Assembly: GCA_964347615.1 (NCBI GenBank)
Contig: CAYFZO010000008.1
Location: 1-64,000, forward strand
Direction of reading: 5' to 3'
Length of the DNA: 64,000 nt
DNA from: CAYFZO01 sp964347615
GTDB taxonomy: Bacteria > Pseudomonadota > Gammaproteobacteria > Poriferisulfidales > Oxydemutatoraceae
The notes beneath the pieces were generated by a model that saw only the letters and a list, made by a program, of their open reading frames with translations, ran no database searches and was not told the origin of the DNA. Position numbers and translations under genes: made by a program. Numbering within the stretch: position 1 is the first letter of the stretch; each line of letters starts with the position of its first letter. Positions 16,900 through 26,673 of this stretch are shown in pieces.

Positions 16900-18921
16900 A
16901 TGGCGTCAGCATGGATTGATGTATATCCTGATTCAGAAGAAAACGGCTGGTTCCTGATTGGAATGTTTTCTATGCCCCCCTATGTCTATAGGGCTCTGAA
17001 ATTACGTTTGCGGGCGATTAACGGGGAAGAGCTGCAAGAGGCTGAAATAACCAGGCTGAGCGAGCGTTGCGGAAAATCAGAAGAGGAGGGACATGGGTTT
17101 AAGGTCCGTTATGAAGAAGATAACAAGTTAACCGTACACGAAAATCTGATGAAACTGCTGGAGCGTGAGTTAGATAAAGAAAAGATTCATCACACGGAAG
17201 CCGCCAATGATTTGTTTAGAGAGAGTGCTAAAGAGCAAGAGAGATATGAAGAGTGGACGCGAAATGCAAGACGCATCCGGGACAATTTAGATATAGACCC
17301 ACCGGATTTAAAGGAGGCGGACAGTTTTTTCAAGCACATTTCTCGCAGATTTAAGAATCGCCAACCGTATCCTCGGCAAGGGGTGTCCGCATATCATTTA
17401 GCTTTTGCAGGCAGTGCCTGTAATTTTTCAGTGCCGGGCGCCGGGAAAACCACCATCGTTTATGCTGCTTTCAGCTTCTTGAGAGAAAAAAAAGAAATTG
17501 TGAACAGCCTTATGGTGGTGGGTCCTCCTTCCAGCTTTTTTCCGTGGGAGAATGAATATAAGGAATGTTTTGGCGAAGAAGCTCGCTCCAAAAGGCTCAG
17601 AGGTAGAGAGGAAGTGGAGAGTGCACTTAAACAAGGGGCATATTGTGACTTGTACCTGCTGAGCTATCAGTCCGCATGTCTCGGGGAAAATGCCATACGA
17701 AGATTTTTGAGGAGTCATGATAAACGGATTATGCTGGTTCTTGACGAGGCTCACCGCATCAAGAATCCTGAAGGCGCTTGGGCCAATGCACTTTTGAGAC
17801 TAGCCCCTGAGGCGGGAGCTCGGGTGGTACTTACTGGAACACCGGCGCCGAATGGTTATGAAGATATATTGAGTTTGTACAATTTCATTTGGCCCAGGAG
17901 AAGATTGGTAACTTTTTCTCACGGTTATTTGAGAAACATCACCTTGGCTGAAAGAGATGGTTCGATGACGCCTTCTATTCGCAAGGATAAAGAACAGCTT
18001 ATTGAGCAGATAGCCCCCTATTTCATCAGGATCAAGAAAAGCCATTTGGATTTGCCTGATCCAAAGGAATCCGTAATCAGGGTGGAAATGGATGAGAGTC
18101 AAGATGCTGTTAGACGATATATTGAGTTGGAAGCACAGCGTGGTGCCGGCGGAGATAATCCTTTGCTTCGGGCTAAAGCCATAAGACTGTTGCAGTGTTC
18201 TTCTTACCTCCCGTTATTGGATAAACCGATAGAAGAAGCTTCGTATGGTACCGACAGCTTTCCGGAGGATATAAAAGCCATGGTTGGGGAATACCGGAAA
18301 GACCTTACACCTAAATTCAGTCGATTGCTTGAGTTGTTGCGGTCAGAAGTATTAGTGCACCAAGGAGCCGATGGCAGGGCAATCGTCTGGTGTGTATTTA
18401 ATTTAACCATAGATGCTCTCAAAGATTACCTTGAAAGAAATGACGTCGCTGCCGAAGTCATTTACGGACAAACGCCAACGGGAGAGATGAGGGATGAAGA
18501 GCCGGAAGAAGATGAAAGCGATGAACTCCAGACCAGAGAGAAAATCATTCGAGCCATGCACCAGGAGGCAGGGCCGAAAGTTCTCATAGCCAATATCAAG
18601 GCATTAGGCGAATCTGTTTCGTTGCATAAAGCTTGCCATCATGCGTTCTTTCTGGAAAGGGACTACAACGCTGGATTATTCATGCAGGCTAAAGATCGTA
18701 TTCATCGTGTTGGGTTAAAGCCTGCTGATAAAGTGCGTTATTACTATATGGTATCTACGGATTCCATAGACGAAATGGTGCATACAAAATTGTGTGACAA
18801 GGTTAAGCGAATGCATGAGCTTATTGAGAGTGAGGAAATTCCCTTGCTGAACCTTGATGTTGATGCAGACAGCGACACTGGTTTGGTGAAGATTTTGCGG
18901 GAGTATCTCAAACAAGGTTAA
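16900..18921 (+). CDS. SNF2-family DNA translocase/helicase
   Basis: 673 aa superfamily 2 motor. Walker A is SVPGAGKTT near residue 180, the DEAH box LVLDEAHRIKNP near 280, motif III VLTGTPAPNGYED near 313, and the C-terminal RecA-like lobe has motif VI QAKDRIHRVGLKP near 590. These are the hallmarks of Snf2-type ATPases, which translocate on double-stranded DNA. The N-terminal ~130 residues are unassigned. An acidic loop (EEPEEDESDE) lies near 535. Its stop codon shares a base with the start of the DUF3883 nuclease, so the two are probably translationally coupled. The likely role is the motor that couples recognition of unmethylated DNA to cleavage, by analogy with helicase-type restriction systems. 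Confidence 0.88.
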   Translation: MASAWIDVYPDSEENGWFLIGMFSMPPYVYRALKLRLRAINGEELQEAEITRLSERCGKSEEEGHGFKVRYEEDNKLTVHENLMKLLERELDKEKIHHTEAANDLFRESAKEQERYEEWTRNARRIRDNLDIDPPDLKEADSFFKHISRRFKNRQPYPRQGVSAYHLAFAGSACNFSVPGAGKTTIVYAAFSFLREKKEIVNSLMVVGPPSSFFPWENEYKECFGEEARSKRLRGREEVESALKQGAYCDLYLLSYQSACLGENAIRRFLRSHDKRIMLVLDEAHRIKNPEGAWANALLRLAPEAGARVVLTGTPAPNGYEDILSLYNFIWPRRRLVTFSHGYLRNITLAERDGSMTPSIRKDKEQLIEQIAPYFIRIKKSHLDLPDPKESVIRVEMDESQDAVRRYIELEAQRGAGGDNPLLRAKAIRLLQCSSYLPLLDKPIEEASYGTDSFPEDIKAMVGEYRKDLTPKFSRLLELLRSEVLVHQGADGRAIVWCVFNLTIDALKDYLERNDVAAEVIYGQTPTGEMRDEEPEEDESDELQTREKIIRAMHQEAGPKVLIANIKALGESVSLHKACHHAFFLERDYNAGLFMQAKDRIHRVGLKPADKVRYYYMVSTDSIDEMVHTKLCDKVKRMHELIESEEIPLLNLDVDADSDTGLVKILREYLKQG

Positions 18922-19856
18922 TGGCCTCTTCGGGTGCCAGCCTTCTTCATATCTTGCGCCGTGCTGGAGATAGGCCACACGAAGAAGATGAGCTAAAACG
19001 GCTTTGTATCGATTCTTTGTATGGCGCTCACCGGCATTACGAGGTACTCTTTCGAGCCTTATCGGCTGTAAAGCTGTTACTTATCGGAGAAAATGATGGC
19101 AAGGTCGTGACTTGTAAGCCATGGCCTGACCATGACGAAGATCTGATGGAATTAGTTGGGAAAAAGACCTTGAAAGATATAGTCAAGAGTCATATTGACG
19201 AACTTTTACCACACACCAAATTATCGAAAAATGGCAATCCGAATATATTAGTTCGCTTGAATACATTGCCAAAATCCATGGATAACCATGCTTACCTTCT
19301 CATAGCTTGCGGTGGTTTGCGCCGTGAGGACGGGTATTGGTTTGTTTTTTCGGATGTTTTAAGCGAACGGTTGAAACGTGGAATAACTTCTCTTGCCCGA
19401 AAAAATATTGCGAATCCTCCTACTTCTCAAGAAGATTTGGAACGGCGACTGGCTGAGCAAGCAGAACGAGGAAAAGAAGCAGAAGAGTTCGTACTGGCTT
19501 TTGAACGAGAAAGGTTGGTTTCTCATCCGTGGGTGGATATGGTCGTTCGGCTATCTGAAGATAACGTGTCAGTCGGCTATGACATCTTGTCTTTTGAAGA
19601 CTCGACCAGCACTCGACTCAACCGTTTTATAGAGGTTAAATCTTATTCTGGACAGAAGCGTTTCCACTGGAGTAATAACGAGACAAATACGGCTAAAAAA
19701 TATCCTCGTGAATACTGCATCTATTTAGTGGAAATTGGAAGCATCCAAAAAAAGGGGTACGCACCAGAAATCATCCCAGACCCATATACTTGGATTTTCG
19801 ATATGAAACGAGATTGGGAAGCCAAACCCGACGGTTGGATAGTAACCAAAAAATGA
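18921..19856 (+). CDS. DUF3883 domain protein, predicted PD-(D/E)XK nuclease
   Basis: 311 aa. The C-terminal ~120 residues match DUF3883: a coiled-coil-like lead-in (AEQAERGKEAEEFVLAFE), then GYDILSFE (D221), RFIEVKS (E238, K240) and a following FHWSNNE ... YCIYLVEI strand. D-(~17)-E-x-K is the restriction-endonuclease core, so this is the probable cleaving subunit. The N-terminal ~180 residues are an unknown domain. It overlaps the SNF2 stop (TAATG) and closes the operon. The predicted module is methyltransferase, ParB-like protein, motor and nuclease. DUF3883 nuclease activity is inferred from fold. Confidence 0.75.
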   Translation: MASSGASLLHILRRAGDRPHEEDELKRLCIDSLYGAHRHYEVLFRALSAVKLLLIGENDGKVVTCKPWPDHDEDLMELVGKKTLKDIVKSHIDELLPHTKLSKNGNPNILVRLNTLPKSMDNHAYLLIACGGLRREDGYWFVFSDVLSERLKRGITSLARKNIANPPTSQEDLERRLAEQAERGKEAEEFVLAFERERLVSHPWVDMVVRLSEDNVSVGYDILSFEDSTSTRLNRFIEVKSYSGQKRFHWSNNETNTAKKYPREYCIYLVEIGSIQKKGYAPEIIPDPYTWIFDMKRDWEAKPDGWIVTKK

Positions 19857-19858
19857 GA

Positions 19859-20062
19859 TTGCGTTACATTCTCCACCGGTGCTGGCTTTGAGTTCCTTGA
19901 TAGAGTATCTTGAACGTCTTGGAGCCAGCGCCTGATTTTGTCTCATGCCTGCGGGCCCCATACAACCCCTATTATTTTGGTGTCTAGCCAGGTACGCGAC
20001 TTTGCCAGCATCCTTGGGTTATATTGTGAGTCTAATATTCCTGTAGATTTCGAGGTAGATAT
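19859..20062 (+). repeat. Direct repeat upstream of KAP gene (copy B)
   Basis: Near-identical to 10563-10765. It begins with IS481-like right-end remnants (GCTGGCTTTGAGTTCCTTG ... TTGTCTCATGCC) and runs into the KAP leader. It presumably supplies the KAP promoter. A TTGTGAGTCTAATATTC stretch near 20023 is AT-rich, but I cannot assign clear promoter boxes. Confidence 0.7.
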
Positions 20063-22114
20063 ATGGGCGGCAAACCACAGTCAGAAAAGGAAAATGTAAT
20101 GAATAAATCCTTGCGTCCTGACCAGCCTATTCGCTCTAGCGAAGAGGATGCGCTTAGGCGCGCCCACCTTGCTAAGGCCATCGGTCAGTGTATCTTGGCT
20201 ACAAACACACCTGAATCTATAACCATTGCAATTAATGCACCGTGGGGGGCGGGCAAATCGTCGTTTCTCAATTTACTCGAGCAGCGCCTTAAATCCCCGG
20301 AAGAAGATGAGGTTGAACCTATTCTTATACGGCTCAACCCGTGGCTCTATAACAGTGTCAAACAGATCATAGAAATGTCTTTCGGTGAATTTAAACGGCA
20401 GGTTGGGAGTGATGAGAAAGCAAGGACAGAAATTGCTGATGAGTGGCGTCCGGTGGCAGAGCTACTACGGGAGATGGGAATTATTTTTTCCGAGCCTTTG
20501 GCTGTAGTAACAGGTAGCGCGATTAAATTGTATATGTTGCTTTCTATGAAACCATCAAAAAACAAAAGAGAACTTTCTCAACTCAAGGACGAAATCAACA
20601 AACGCTTGGAGCAACTAAAGCGGCGAGTCATAGTATTCATAGATGACATTGACCGTCTTGAGAGAGACAGTCTCCGGTTGCTGTTTCGAGCAATTCGTCT
20701 CTGTGCAGATTTTAAAAATGTCACTTATGTCCTTGCGTTCGACAAATCAACCGTGGAAAAACATCTCGCTGAAAATGACCACATTTCTGAACATGACCAT
20801 TCTGGGCGTGATTACCTAGAGAAAATTGTCCAAGTTTCATTTGATCTCCCTGATCCTGAACCTAATGAGCTAGCCCGCTTTTGTTTCAAGGAAATAGAAG
20901 CTGTTCTGAACTCTCTATCAACGCAGTGGATAGATGGGGGTCGTTTGAGGCATGTTTTTTATGGGACAGGCTTTAAGGACCATTTTCAAACTATTCGGCA
21001 AATCAAGCGCTACGTTAACGGATTGAGGTTAACTTTGGTTCCGGTTGCTGCAGAGGTAGACCCTGTAGATTTTGTCGTGATTGATTTTCTCCGCACGTTC
21101 TACCCGAAAATTTACTCAGAAATTGCACAAAGACAAGACATGCTTGCACTAGTGCCATCAGAGGATACACAACACGTTAAGCAGGTTAGTGATTGGAAAG
21201 AAGAGCTTTGCTCAAATTTACCACCAGACTCACAGGAGTGCGTACAGAGATTGTTGTCTGCACTTACCTTTACCGTACACAGTGATTCTCCTGAACAGTC
21301 AACTACAAAAGCCTTTTCTGAGGAACGTCGGGTGTGTTCACCCGCCGCCTTTGACAAATTTTTTCGCCTTGCAGCACCAAGCGATCAGATTTCAGAAGTT
21401 AAGATGGACCAGTTTGTCGAAAATCTTGAACTTAAAGACGAGAGTAAAATGTTTAAATTCATCAAGCAGGCACTTTCCGACGGCAAGACAAAAAACCTTT
21501 TTGCCCGACTTGAAAGACTTTCCAAAAGAAGACGACTTCGTGAAGAGTGCATAGTTTCTCTAATAAAAGTGATGTTTCGTTGCGTTGATAATCCAGATAT
21601 CGAGGAAGAGCAAGCGTCTGGTTACGATATTAATTCAGAGTTTGTGAGTATCATTTACTATACCCTTTTGCAGATTGAATCAGAAGATAAACGGTACAAA
21701 CTGATCCTCGAGCTCATTCAAGAAAATCCTGCACCGTACGCAATCGTCAAGTTGGTATCGGTTTTTAGAGAGATAAAGCTAAAGGATGAAAGCGCTTTTC
21801 CGATACGTGACGATGAAGAGACTGCAAAGCGAATTCAAGCAGCAAACCACGATGAGAGTCTGTGGCGTATTTCTGATTCCAGACTGTATGACATCTTGAT
21901 TGAGTGGGTAAAGCTGGCTTCAGAGGATGAGCTTTGCCCAGCTATAATTTCTTGGTTTGATAGAGAGAAAGATGATGGGAAGTTTATTGCGTTTCTAGAA
22001 AGTTTTGAGCAATATCTAAATCGCTATCCAGACCACCCGAAGTTTGAGACGCTGTTTGCCAATAATGAGATTAAAGCGAGACGGATGAAAATCAGGCAGA
22101 ATAACGAGAAATAA
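20063..22114 (+). CDS. KAP-family P-loop NTPase
   Basis: 683 aa. Walker A APWGAGKSSFL lies near residue 60 and Walker B VIVFIDDIDRLE near 190, the KAP pattern. A moderately hydrophobic segment (EPLAVVTGSAIKLYMLL) sits between them, where KAP proteins usually carry membrane helices. An arginine-rich post-core region (RQIKRYVNGLRL) follows near 315. The C-terminal half is helical and unassigned. KAP NTPases are common in phage-defence islands and are often membrane-linked, but the role of this one is unknown. It sits at the end of the island, 133 bp from the ssrA 3' end. A second ATG is available at residue 13. The first is used because both copies conserve it. Confidence 0.8.
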   Translation: MGGKPQSEKENVMNKSLRPDQPIRSSEEDALRRAHLAKAIGQCILATNTPESITIAINAPWGAGKSSFLNLLEQRLKSPEEDEVEPILIRLNPWLYNSVKQIIEMSFGEFKRQVGSDEKARTEIADEWRPVAELLREMGIIFSEPLAVVTGSAIKLYMLLSMKPSKNKRELSQLKDEINKRLEQLKRRVIVFIDDIDRLERDSLRLLFRAIRLCADFKNVTYVLAFDKSTVEKHLAENDHISEHDHSGRDYLEKIVQVSFDLPDPEPNELARFCFKEIEAVLNSLSTQWIDGGRLRHVFYGTGFKDHFQTIRQIKRYVNGLRLTLVPVAAEVDPVDFVVIDFLRTFYPKIYSEIAQRQDMLALVPSEDTQHVKQVSDWKEELCSNLPPDSQECVQRLLSALTFTVHSDSPEQSTTKAFSEERRVCSPAAFDKFFRLAAPSDQISEVKMDQFVENLELKDESKMFKFIKQALSDGKTKNLFARLERLSKRRRLREECIVSLIKVMFRCVDNPDIEEEQASGYDINSEFVSIIYYTLLQIESEDKRYKLILELIQENPAPYAIVKLVSVFREIKLKDESAFPIRDDEETAKRIQAANHDESLWRISDSRLYDILIEWVKLASEDELCPAIISWFDREKDDGKFIAFLESFEQYLNRYPDHPKFETLFANNEIKARRMKIRQNNEK

Positions 22115-22247
22115 GCTGTTGCTGCCAGTGGCTTAAGCGACGACATCAAACTGAGACATGCTCGTTCCAGCTCCTCCAAAAATCGAAATACGGAGCGGGC
22201 GTTCAGCTGTCAAAGAGAAAGCAAAGAGGTGAGTTCCCCCAAACCCG
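22115..22247. other. Intergenic spacer between the KAP gene and the ssrA 3' end
   Basis: 133 bp, likely the island boundary. I see no gene, no clear terminator hairpin and no repeat of the ssrA 3' end. Confidence 0.4.
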
Positions 22248-22604
22248 TGGTGGAGGCGGCGGGAATCGAACCCGCGTCCGTCCATTCTCCGCCTTCGGTC
22301 CTACATGCTTAGTCTCGCGCTTCGTTCAACCTGCCGGGCTCGGCGAGACGGGGCTTCCGGCAGGCGGCTCCGCTAACAGTCTGACGGGTCGGTCGCAGAG
22401 ACCCCGGCCCGCGAGCCTGCGAAAGCGACCCTCGCTGCGCGGTCACAGGCACCCGTCGCGCGAGGGGCATAGCCGGTTTTTTAGGCCGCTAATGCGTAGT
22501 TGTCGTTGTTGGCAACTATGGTTTTGCAGTTTGTTTTACGAGTACTCCGCAAACTCGGCATGCACCTCAGGGTTCGCAATCGACGTCGAAGCCTGATCGC
22601 CCCC
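22248..22604 (-). ncRNA. ssrA: Transfer-messenger RNA (tmRNA), one-piece
   Basis: 357 nt on the minus strand. The 5' GGGGGCG pairs with 3' CGCCTCC before ACCA, forming the tRNA-like acceptor. The T-arm reads GGACGCGGGTTCGATTCCCG. The body follows the E. coli order: tRNA-like 5' part with the GGTGCATGCCGAG motif, resume codon at GCC, tag frame, then pseudoknots. The tag reads ANNDNYALAA, ending TAA (E. coli ANDENYALAA), with its stop at 22481. It rescues stalled ribosomes with SmpB. It is divergent from purL, with only 57 bp between. Confidence 0.97.
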
Positions 22605-22661
22605 AAAACACGCGGATAATCTACCATATCGGCCGGTTTTTGACTATCATAACGCCCCTCA

Positions 22662-25600
22662 ATGCAGGTCTTTTTCGGTCCCCACGCGCATTCCGAATCC
22701 AGCCGTCGCCGGCTGCTGCAACGGTTGCGCTCGCAAGGCATCCCGCTTGTCGGCCTGCACGCCCGCCTGTTGTATTGCCTCGACCTTGAAGTGCCGTTGA
22801 CCGAAGCCGAGACCGGGAGACTGCGTTTCCTGCTCGGTCGCATCGAGCAAGCCGCGTCGGGGCAGGGCGTTCACCTGCGCGTGTTGCCGCGTGCCGGCAC
22901 GATTTCGCCGTGGTCGAGCAAGGCGACCGACATCCTGCGCATCGCGGGGCTTAGCAAGGTCAGGCGGATCGAGTGCGGTCGTCATTACGTGCTGGAAGCC
23001 GACAAGACGTTCGGCGACGACCAGCGCGCTGCCGTGACGGTCTTGCTGCACGATCGCATGACCGAGCAGGCCTGTCTCGACGGCGACCCCGACAACGCTG
23101 CCGCCGCGGCGTTGTTCACGACGCCCGAGCCGCCCGGGCCGACGACGTTCGACCTCGGCGCCGCACCGGGGCATCGGCTGGCCGAGCTCAACGAGACGCT
23201 CGGCCTGAGCCTGTCCGCCGACCAGATCGCCTACCTTGCCGATTACTACGGTCGCCTCGGGCGTCCGGTCAGCGACGCCGAGCTGATGATGTTCGCGCAA
23301 GTCAACTCCGAGCATTGCCGCCATCGGATCTTCAACGCGGCGTGGTCGCTCGGCGGGCAGGCGCAGCCGTCGAGCCTGTTCGACATGGTGCGTCACACCC
23401 ACGCGAGCGCGCCCGAGGGCGTACTGGTCGCCTACGACGACAACGCGGCGGTGGTCGAGGGGACGTTGGGCGTGCGTTGGCAGATCGACCCGGCGACGCG
23501 CGAATACGGCTACGCCGCCGAGGCGTTGCCGATCCTGATGAAGGTGGAGACGCACAACCACCCGACGGCGATCTCGCCGTTCCCGGGGGCGGCGACCGGT
23601 TCGGGCGGCGAGATTCGTGACGAGGTGGCGGTCGGGCGGGGCGGGCGTCCGAAGGCGGGGTTGTGCGGTTTCACGGTGTCCGACCTGCATCTGCCGGACG
23701 CGCCGCAGCCGTGGGAGGACGAGGAGCGCCGCCCGGCGTGGATCGCTTCGCCTTTGCAAGTCATGCGGGAGGGCCCCATCGGCGCGGCGGCCTTTAATAA
23801 TGAGTATGGGCGTCCGTGCCTCGCGGGCTATTTCAGGACGTTCGAGCACCGCGACGGCGAGAAGCGTCTCGGCTACCACAAGCCGATCATGGTTGCGGGC
23901 GGTTTCGGCAACCTGCGCGAGGCGCACGTGCGCAAGCGGAAGTTTCCTCCGGGCACGCCGATCGTCGTGCTCGGCGGCCCGGCGATGCTGGTCGGTCTGC
24001 GGGGCGGAACCGCGTCGTCCCGAGGCGGCGCCCACGATGAGGCACTTGATTTCGCCTCGGTTCAACGCGACAACGCCGAGATGCAGCGTCGTTGTCAGGA
24101 GGTCATCGAGCATTGCGCCGCGCGCGGCGGAGCCAGCCCGATTCTGGCGATTCACGACGTCGGCGCCGGGGGGCTGTCGAATGCGGTGCCCGAGCTGCTC
24201 GCCGGTGCAGGCGTCGGCGGGCGTCTCGAGTTGCGCGACGTTCCGAACGCCGACCGCGGCATGTCGGCGATGGAGATCTGGTGCAACGAAGCGCAGGAAC
24301 GCTACGTGCTCGCGGTCGAGGCGTCGGCGCTCGATGCCTTCATGGCGTCGTGCGTCCGGGAGCGCTGTCCGGCGGCGGTCATCGGCGAGGCGGTCGAGGG
24401 CGAGCGGCTGTTGCTGACCGACTCGCTCCGCGGCGAGGACGTGATCGACATGCCGTTGCCGGTGCTGCTGGAGAAACCTGCAAGGCTGAGTAAGGACATT
24501 ACCTTAACTGATTGTCCTGAAAAGGTTCCTGACACCCAGACGGCGGCGCAATCCTTCCCCGCTGGGGTGACGGTCGAGGCGGCTGCTGAGCGGGTGCTGG
24601 CGTTGCCCGCGGTCGGCTCGAAGTCGTTCCTGATCACCATCGGCGACCGCTCGGTCGGCGGGTTGTCGGTGCGCGATCAGATGGTCGGTCCGTGGCAGGT
24701 GCCGGTCGCCGACTGCGCGGTGTGCGCGGCGGACTTCGTTCATTACGCGGGCGAGGCGATGGCGATGGGCGAGCGTACGCCGGTCGCGGTCGCGGCGGCG
24801 CCCGCGTCGGGACGCCTGGCGGTGGCCGAGGCCGTGACCAATTTGCTCGCCGCCGACGTGCGGACGTTGCGGGACGTCCGTCTGTCGGCGAACTGGATGG
24901 CGGCAAGCGGCAACGACGCGGACGACCTGGCGTTGTTCCGCACGGTGCAGGCGGTCGCCGAAGGGCTTTGTCCCGCACTCGGCATCGCCATCCCGGTCGG
25001 CAAGGACTCGCTTTCGATGCAGGTGGAATGGCGCGACGAGGCGGGGCGGCGCGAACAGGTCAAGTCGCCTCTGTCGCTGATTGTCTCGGCGTTCGCGCCG
25101 GTCGGCGACGTGCGCCGCAGCTGGACGCCGCAACTCATCCCGCGCAAGGATCATCGGTTGTATCTGTTCGACCTTTCGGCGGGGCGGGCGCGTCTCGGCG
25201 GGTCGGCGTTGGCGCAGGTGTTCAAGCGTCCGGGGGAATTCTTCGCCGAGCCTTGCGCCGACCTGGACGACCCGTCGCGTCTCAGGCGTTTCGCCGCCCT
25301 GACCGCGCAGTTGCACGAGCAAGGCGGGGTGACGGCCTATCACGACCGTTCGGACGGGGGGTTGTTCGTGACCTTATGCGAGATGGCGTTCGCAAGCCGT
25401 TGCGGGCTTGACGTTGACGTGGAGGCTTACGTCGAGGCGTCGGGTGGCGACGTGCTCGCGGCGTTGTTCAACGAGGAGCCGGGCGCGATGATGCAGGTCG
25501 CGCCGGAGGCGGGTGACGTGATGGCGCTCGCCGAGAGGCACGGTCTTGCCGACGCGTGCTTTCCGATCGGCTGCGCCGACGATTCGCTTGAGCTGCGCAT

Positions 25601-26594
25601 CGCCGCCGGCGGGCGGCAACGGCGCTGGGATCTGATGGCGCTGAAGCGCCGCTGGTGGGACACCGGTTATCGCATCCAATCGCTGCGCGACGACCCCGAT
25701 TGCGCGCGCGAGGAGTTCGAGAGCGTCTGTGACCCCGACGCGCCGGGCTTGAGCGCGACGCTGACGTTCGATCTGGAGGCGGCGTCATCGTCCCGTGCCG
25801 CGCCTTTGGTCGGCGTCGGTGCACGACCGAAAGCGGCGGTTCTCAGGGAGCAGGGCATCAACGGTCATTACGAGATGGCGGCGGCTTTCGATCGCGCGGG
25901 CTTTACCGCGGTGGACGTGCACATCAACGATCTGCTCAACGGCGAGGTCTCGCTCGCGCAGTTCCACGGCCTGGCGGCTTGCGGCGGCTTTTCCTACGGC
26001 GACGTGCTCGGCGCCGGGCGCGGCTGGGCGGCTTCGATCCTGTTTCACGCCGCGGTGCGCGCCGAGTTCGAGGCGTTCTTCGCGCGCGGCGACACGTTCA
26101 CGCTCGGCGTGTGCAACGGCTGCCAGATGCTGACGCAACTCAAGGCGCTGATTCCGGGGGCGGAACATTTCCCGCGCTTCGAGGCGAACCGTTCGGGCCG
26201 ATTCGAAGCGCGGTTGTGCATGGTCGAGGTCATGGAGTCGCCGTCGCTGCTGTTGCGCGGCATGGCGGGCTCGCACCTGCCGATCGTCGTCGCCCACGGC
26301 GAAGGCCGGGCGGTGTTCGAGGATGCCGAGTCCGGCGTCCCGCGCGCCGCCGAACCTTACGTGTGCCTGCGCTACGCCGAGCGCCGGGGAAGCCCCGCCG
26401 AACGCTATCCCGCCAACCCGAACGGCAGCCCCGGCGGGGCGACCGCGTTGTGCAGCGAGGACGGGCGGGTGACCGTGATGATGCCGCACCCGGAGCGGCT
26501 GTTCCGCAGCGTGCAGTACTCGTGGCGTCCCGCCGGTTGGAGCGAGGCGGGGGCATGGTTTACACTCTTTCGCAACGCACGGACGTTGGTTTGA
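22662..26594 (+). CDS. purL: Phosphoribosylformylglycinamidine synthase (large, single-chain)
   Basis: 1310 aa (E. coli ~1295). Converts FGAR to FGAM with glutamine and ATP, fourth step of purine synthesis. Order: N-terminal PurS-like domain, linker, two AIRS-type synthetase halves (VETHNHPTAISPFPGAATGSGGEIRDE near residue 290, GVCNG-type loop in the glutaminase), then a C-terminal class I glutamine amidotransferase. That domain has nucleophile C1151 (VCNGCQML), and the His/Glu pair in MPHPERLF near 1275. The frame is intact and all catalytic residues are visible. It is transcribed alone, divergent from ssrA, and msrP follows 79 bp downstream. Confidence 0.97.
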   Translation: MQVFFGPHAHSESSRRRLLQRLRSQGIPLVGLHARLLYCLDLEVPLTEAETGRLRFLLGRIEQAASGQGVHLRVLPRAGTISPWSSKATDILRIAGLSKVRRIECGRHYVLEADKTFGDDQRAAVTVLLHDRMTEQACLDGDPDNAAAAALFTTPEPPGPTTFDLGAAPGHRLAELNETLGLSLSADQIAYLADYYGRLGRPVSDAELMMFAQVNSEHCRHRIFNAAWSLGGQAQPSSLFDMVRHTHASAPEGVLVAYDDNAAVVEGTLGVRWQIDPATREYGYAAEALPILMKVETHNHPTAISPFPGAATGSGGEIRDEVAVGRGGRPKAGLCGFTVSDLHLPDAPQPWEDEERRPAWIASPLQVMREGPIGAAAFNNEYGRPCLAGYFRTFEHRDGEKRLGYHKPIMVAGGFGNLREAHVRKRKFPPGTPIVVLGGPAMLVGLRGGTASSRGGAHDEALDFASVQRDNAEMQRRCQEVIEHCAARGGASPILAIHDVGAGGLSNAVPELLAGAGVGGRLELRDVPNADRGMSAMEIWCNEAQERYVLAVEASALDAFMASCVRERCPAAVIGEAVEGERLLLTDSLRGEDVIDMPLPVLLEKPARLSKDITLTDCPEKVPDTQTAAQSFPAGVTVEAAAERVLALPAVGSKSFLITIGDRSVGGLSVRDQMVGPWQVPVADCAVCAADFVHYAGEAMAMGERTPVAVAAAPASGRLAVAEAVTNLLAADVRTLRDVRLSANWMAASGNDADDLALFRTVQAVAEGLCPALGIAIPVGKDSLSMQVEWRDEAGRREQVKSPLSLIVSAFAPVGDVRRSWTPQLIPRKDHRLYLFDLSAGRARLGGSALAQVFKRPGEFFAEPCADLDDPSRLRRFAALTAQLHEQGGVTAYHDRSDGGLFVTLCEMAFASRCGLDVDVEAYVEASGGDVLAALFNEEPGAMMQVAPEAGDVMALAERHGLADACFPIGCADDSLELRIAAGGRQRRWDLMALKRRWWDTGYRIQSLRDDPDCAREEFESVCDPDAPGLSATLTFDLEAASSSRAAPLVGVGARPKAAVLREQGINGHYEMAAAFDRAGFTAVDVHINDLLNGEVSLAQFHGLAACGGFSYGDVLGAGRGWAASILFHAAVRAEFEAFFARGDTFTLGVCNGCQMLTQLKALIPGAEHFPRFEANRSGRFEARLCMVEVMESPSLLLRGMAGSHLPIVVAHGEGRAVFEDAESGVPRAAEPYVCLRYAERRGSPAERYPANPNGSPGGATALCSEDGRVTVMMPHPERLFRSVQYSWRPAGWSEAGAWFTLFRNARTLV

Positions 26595-26673
26595 CCCCGA
26601 AAGCCGCCGGAACGCCCGGAAAGTGCCGGAAGGTGCAAGAAAGTGTTAGGGGGGGAACCGGGAGGTAGCACCG

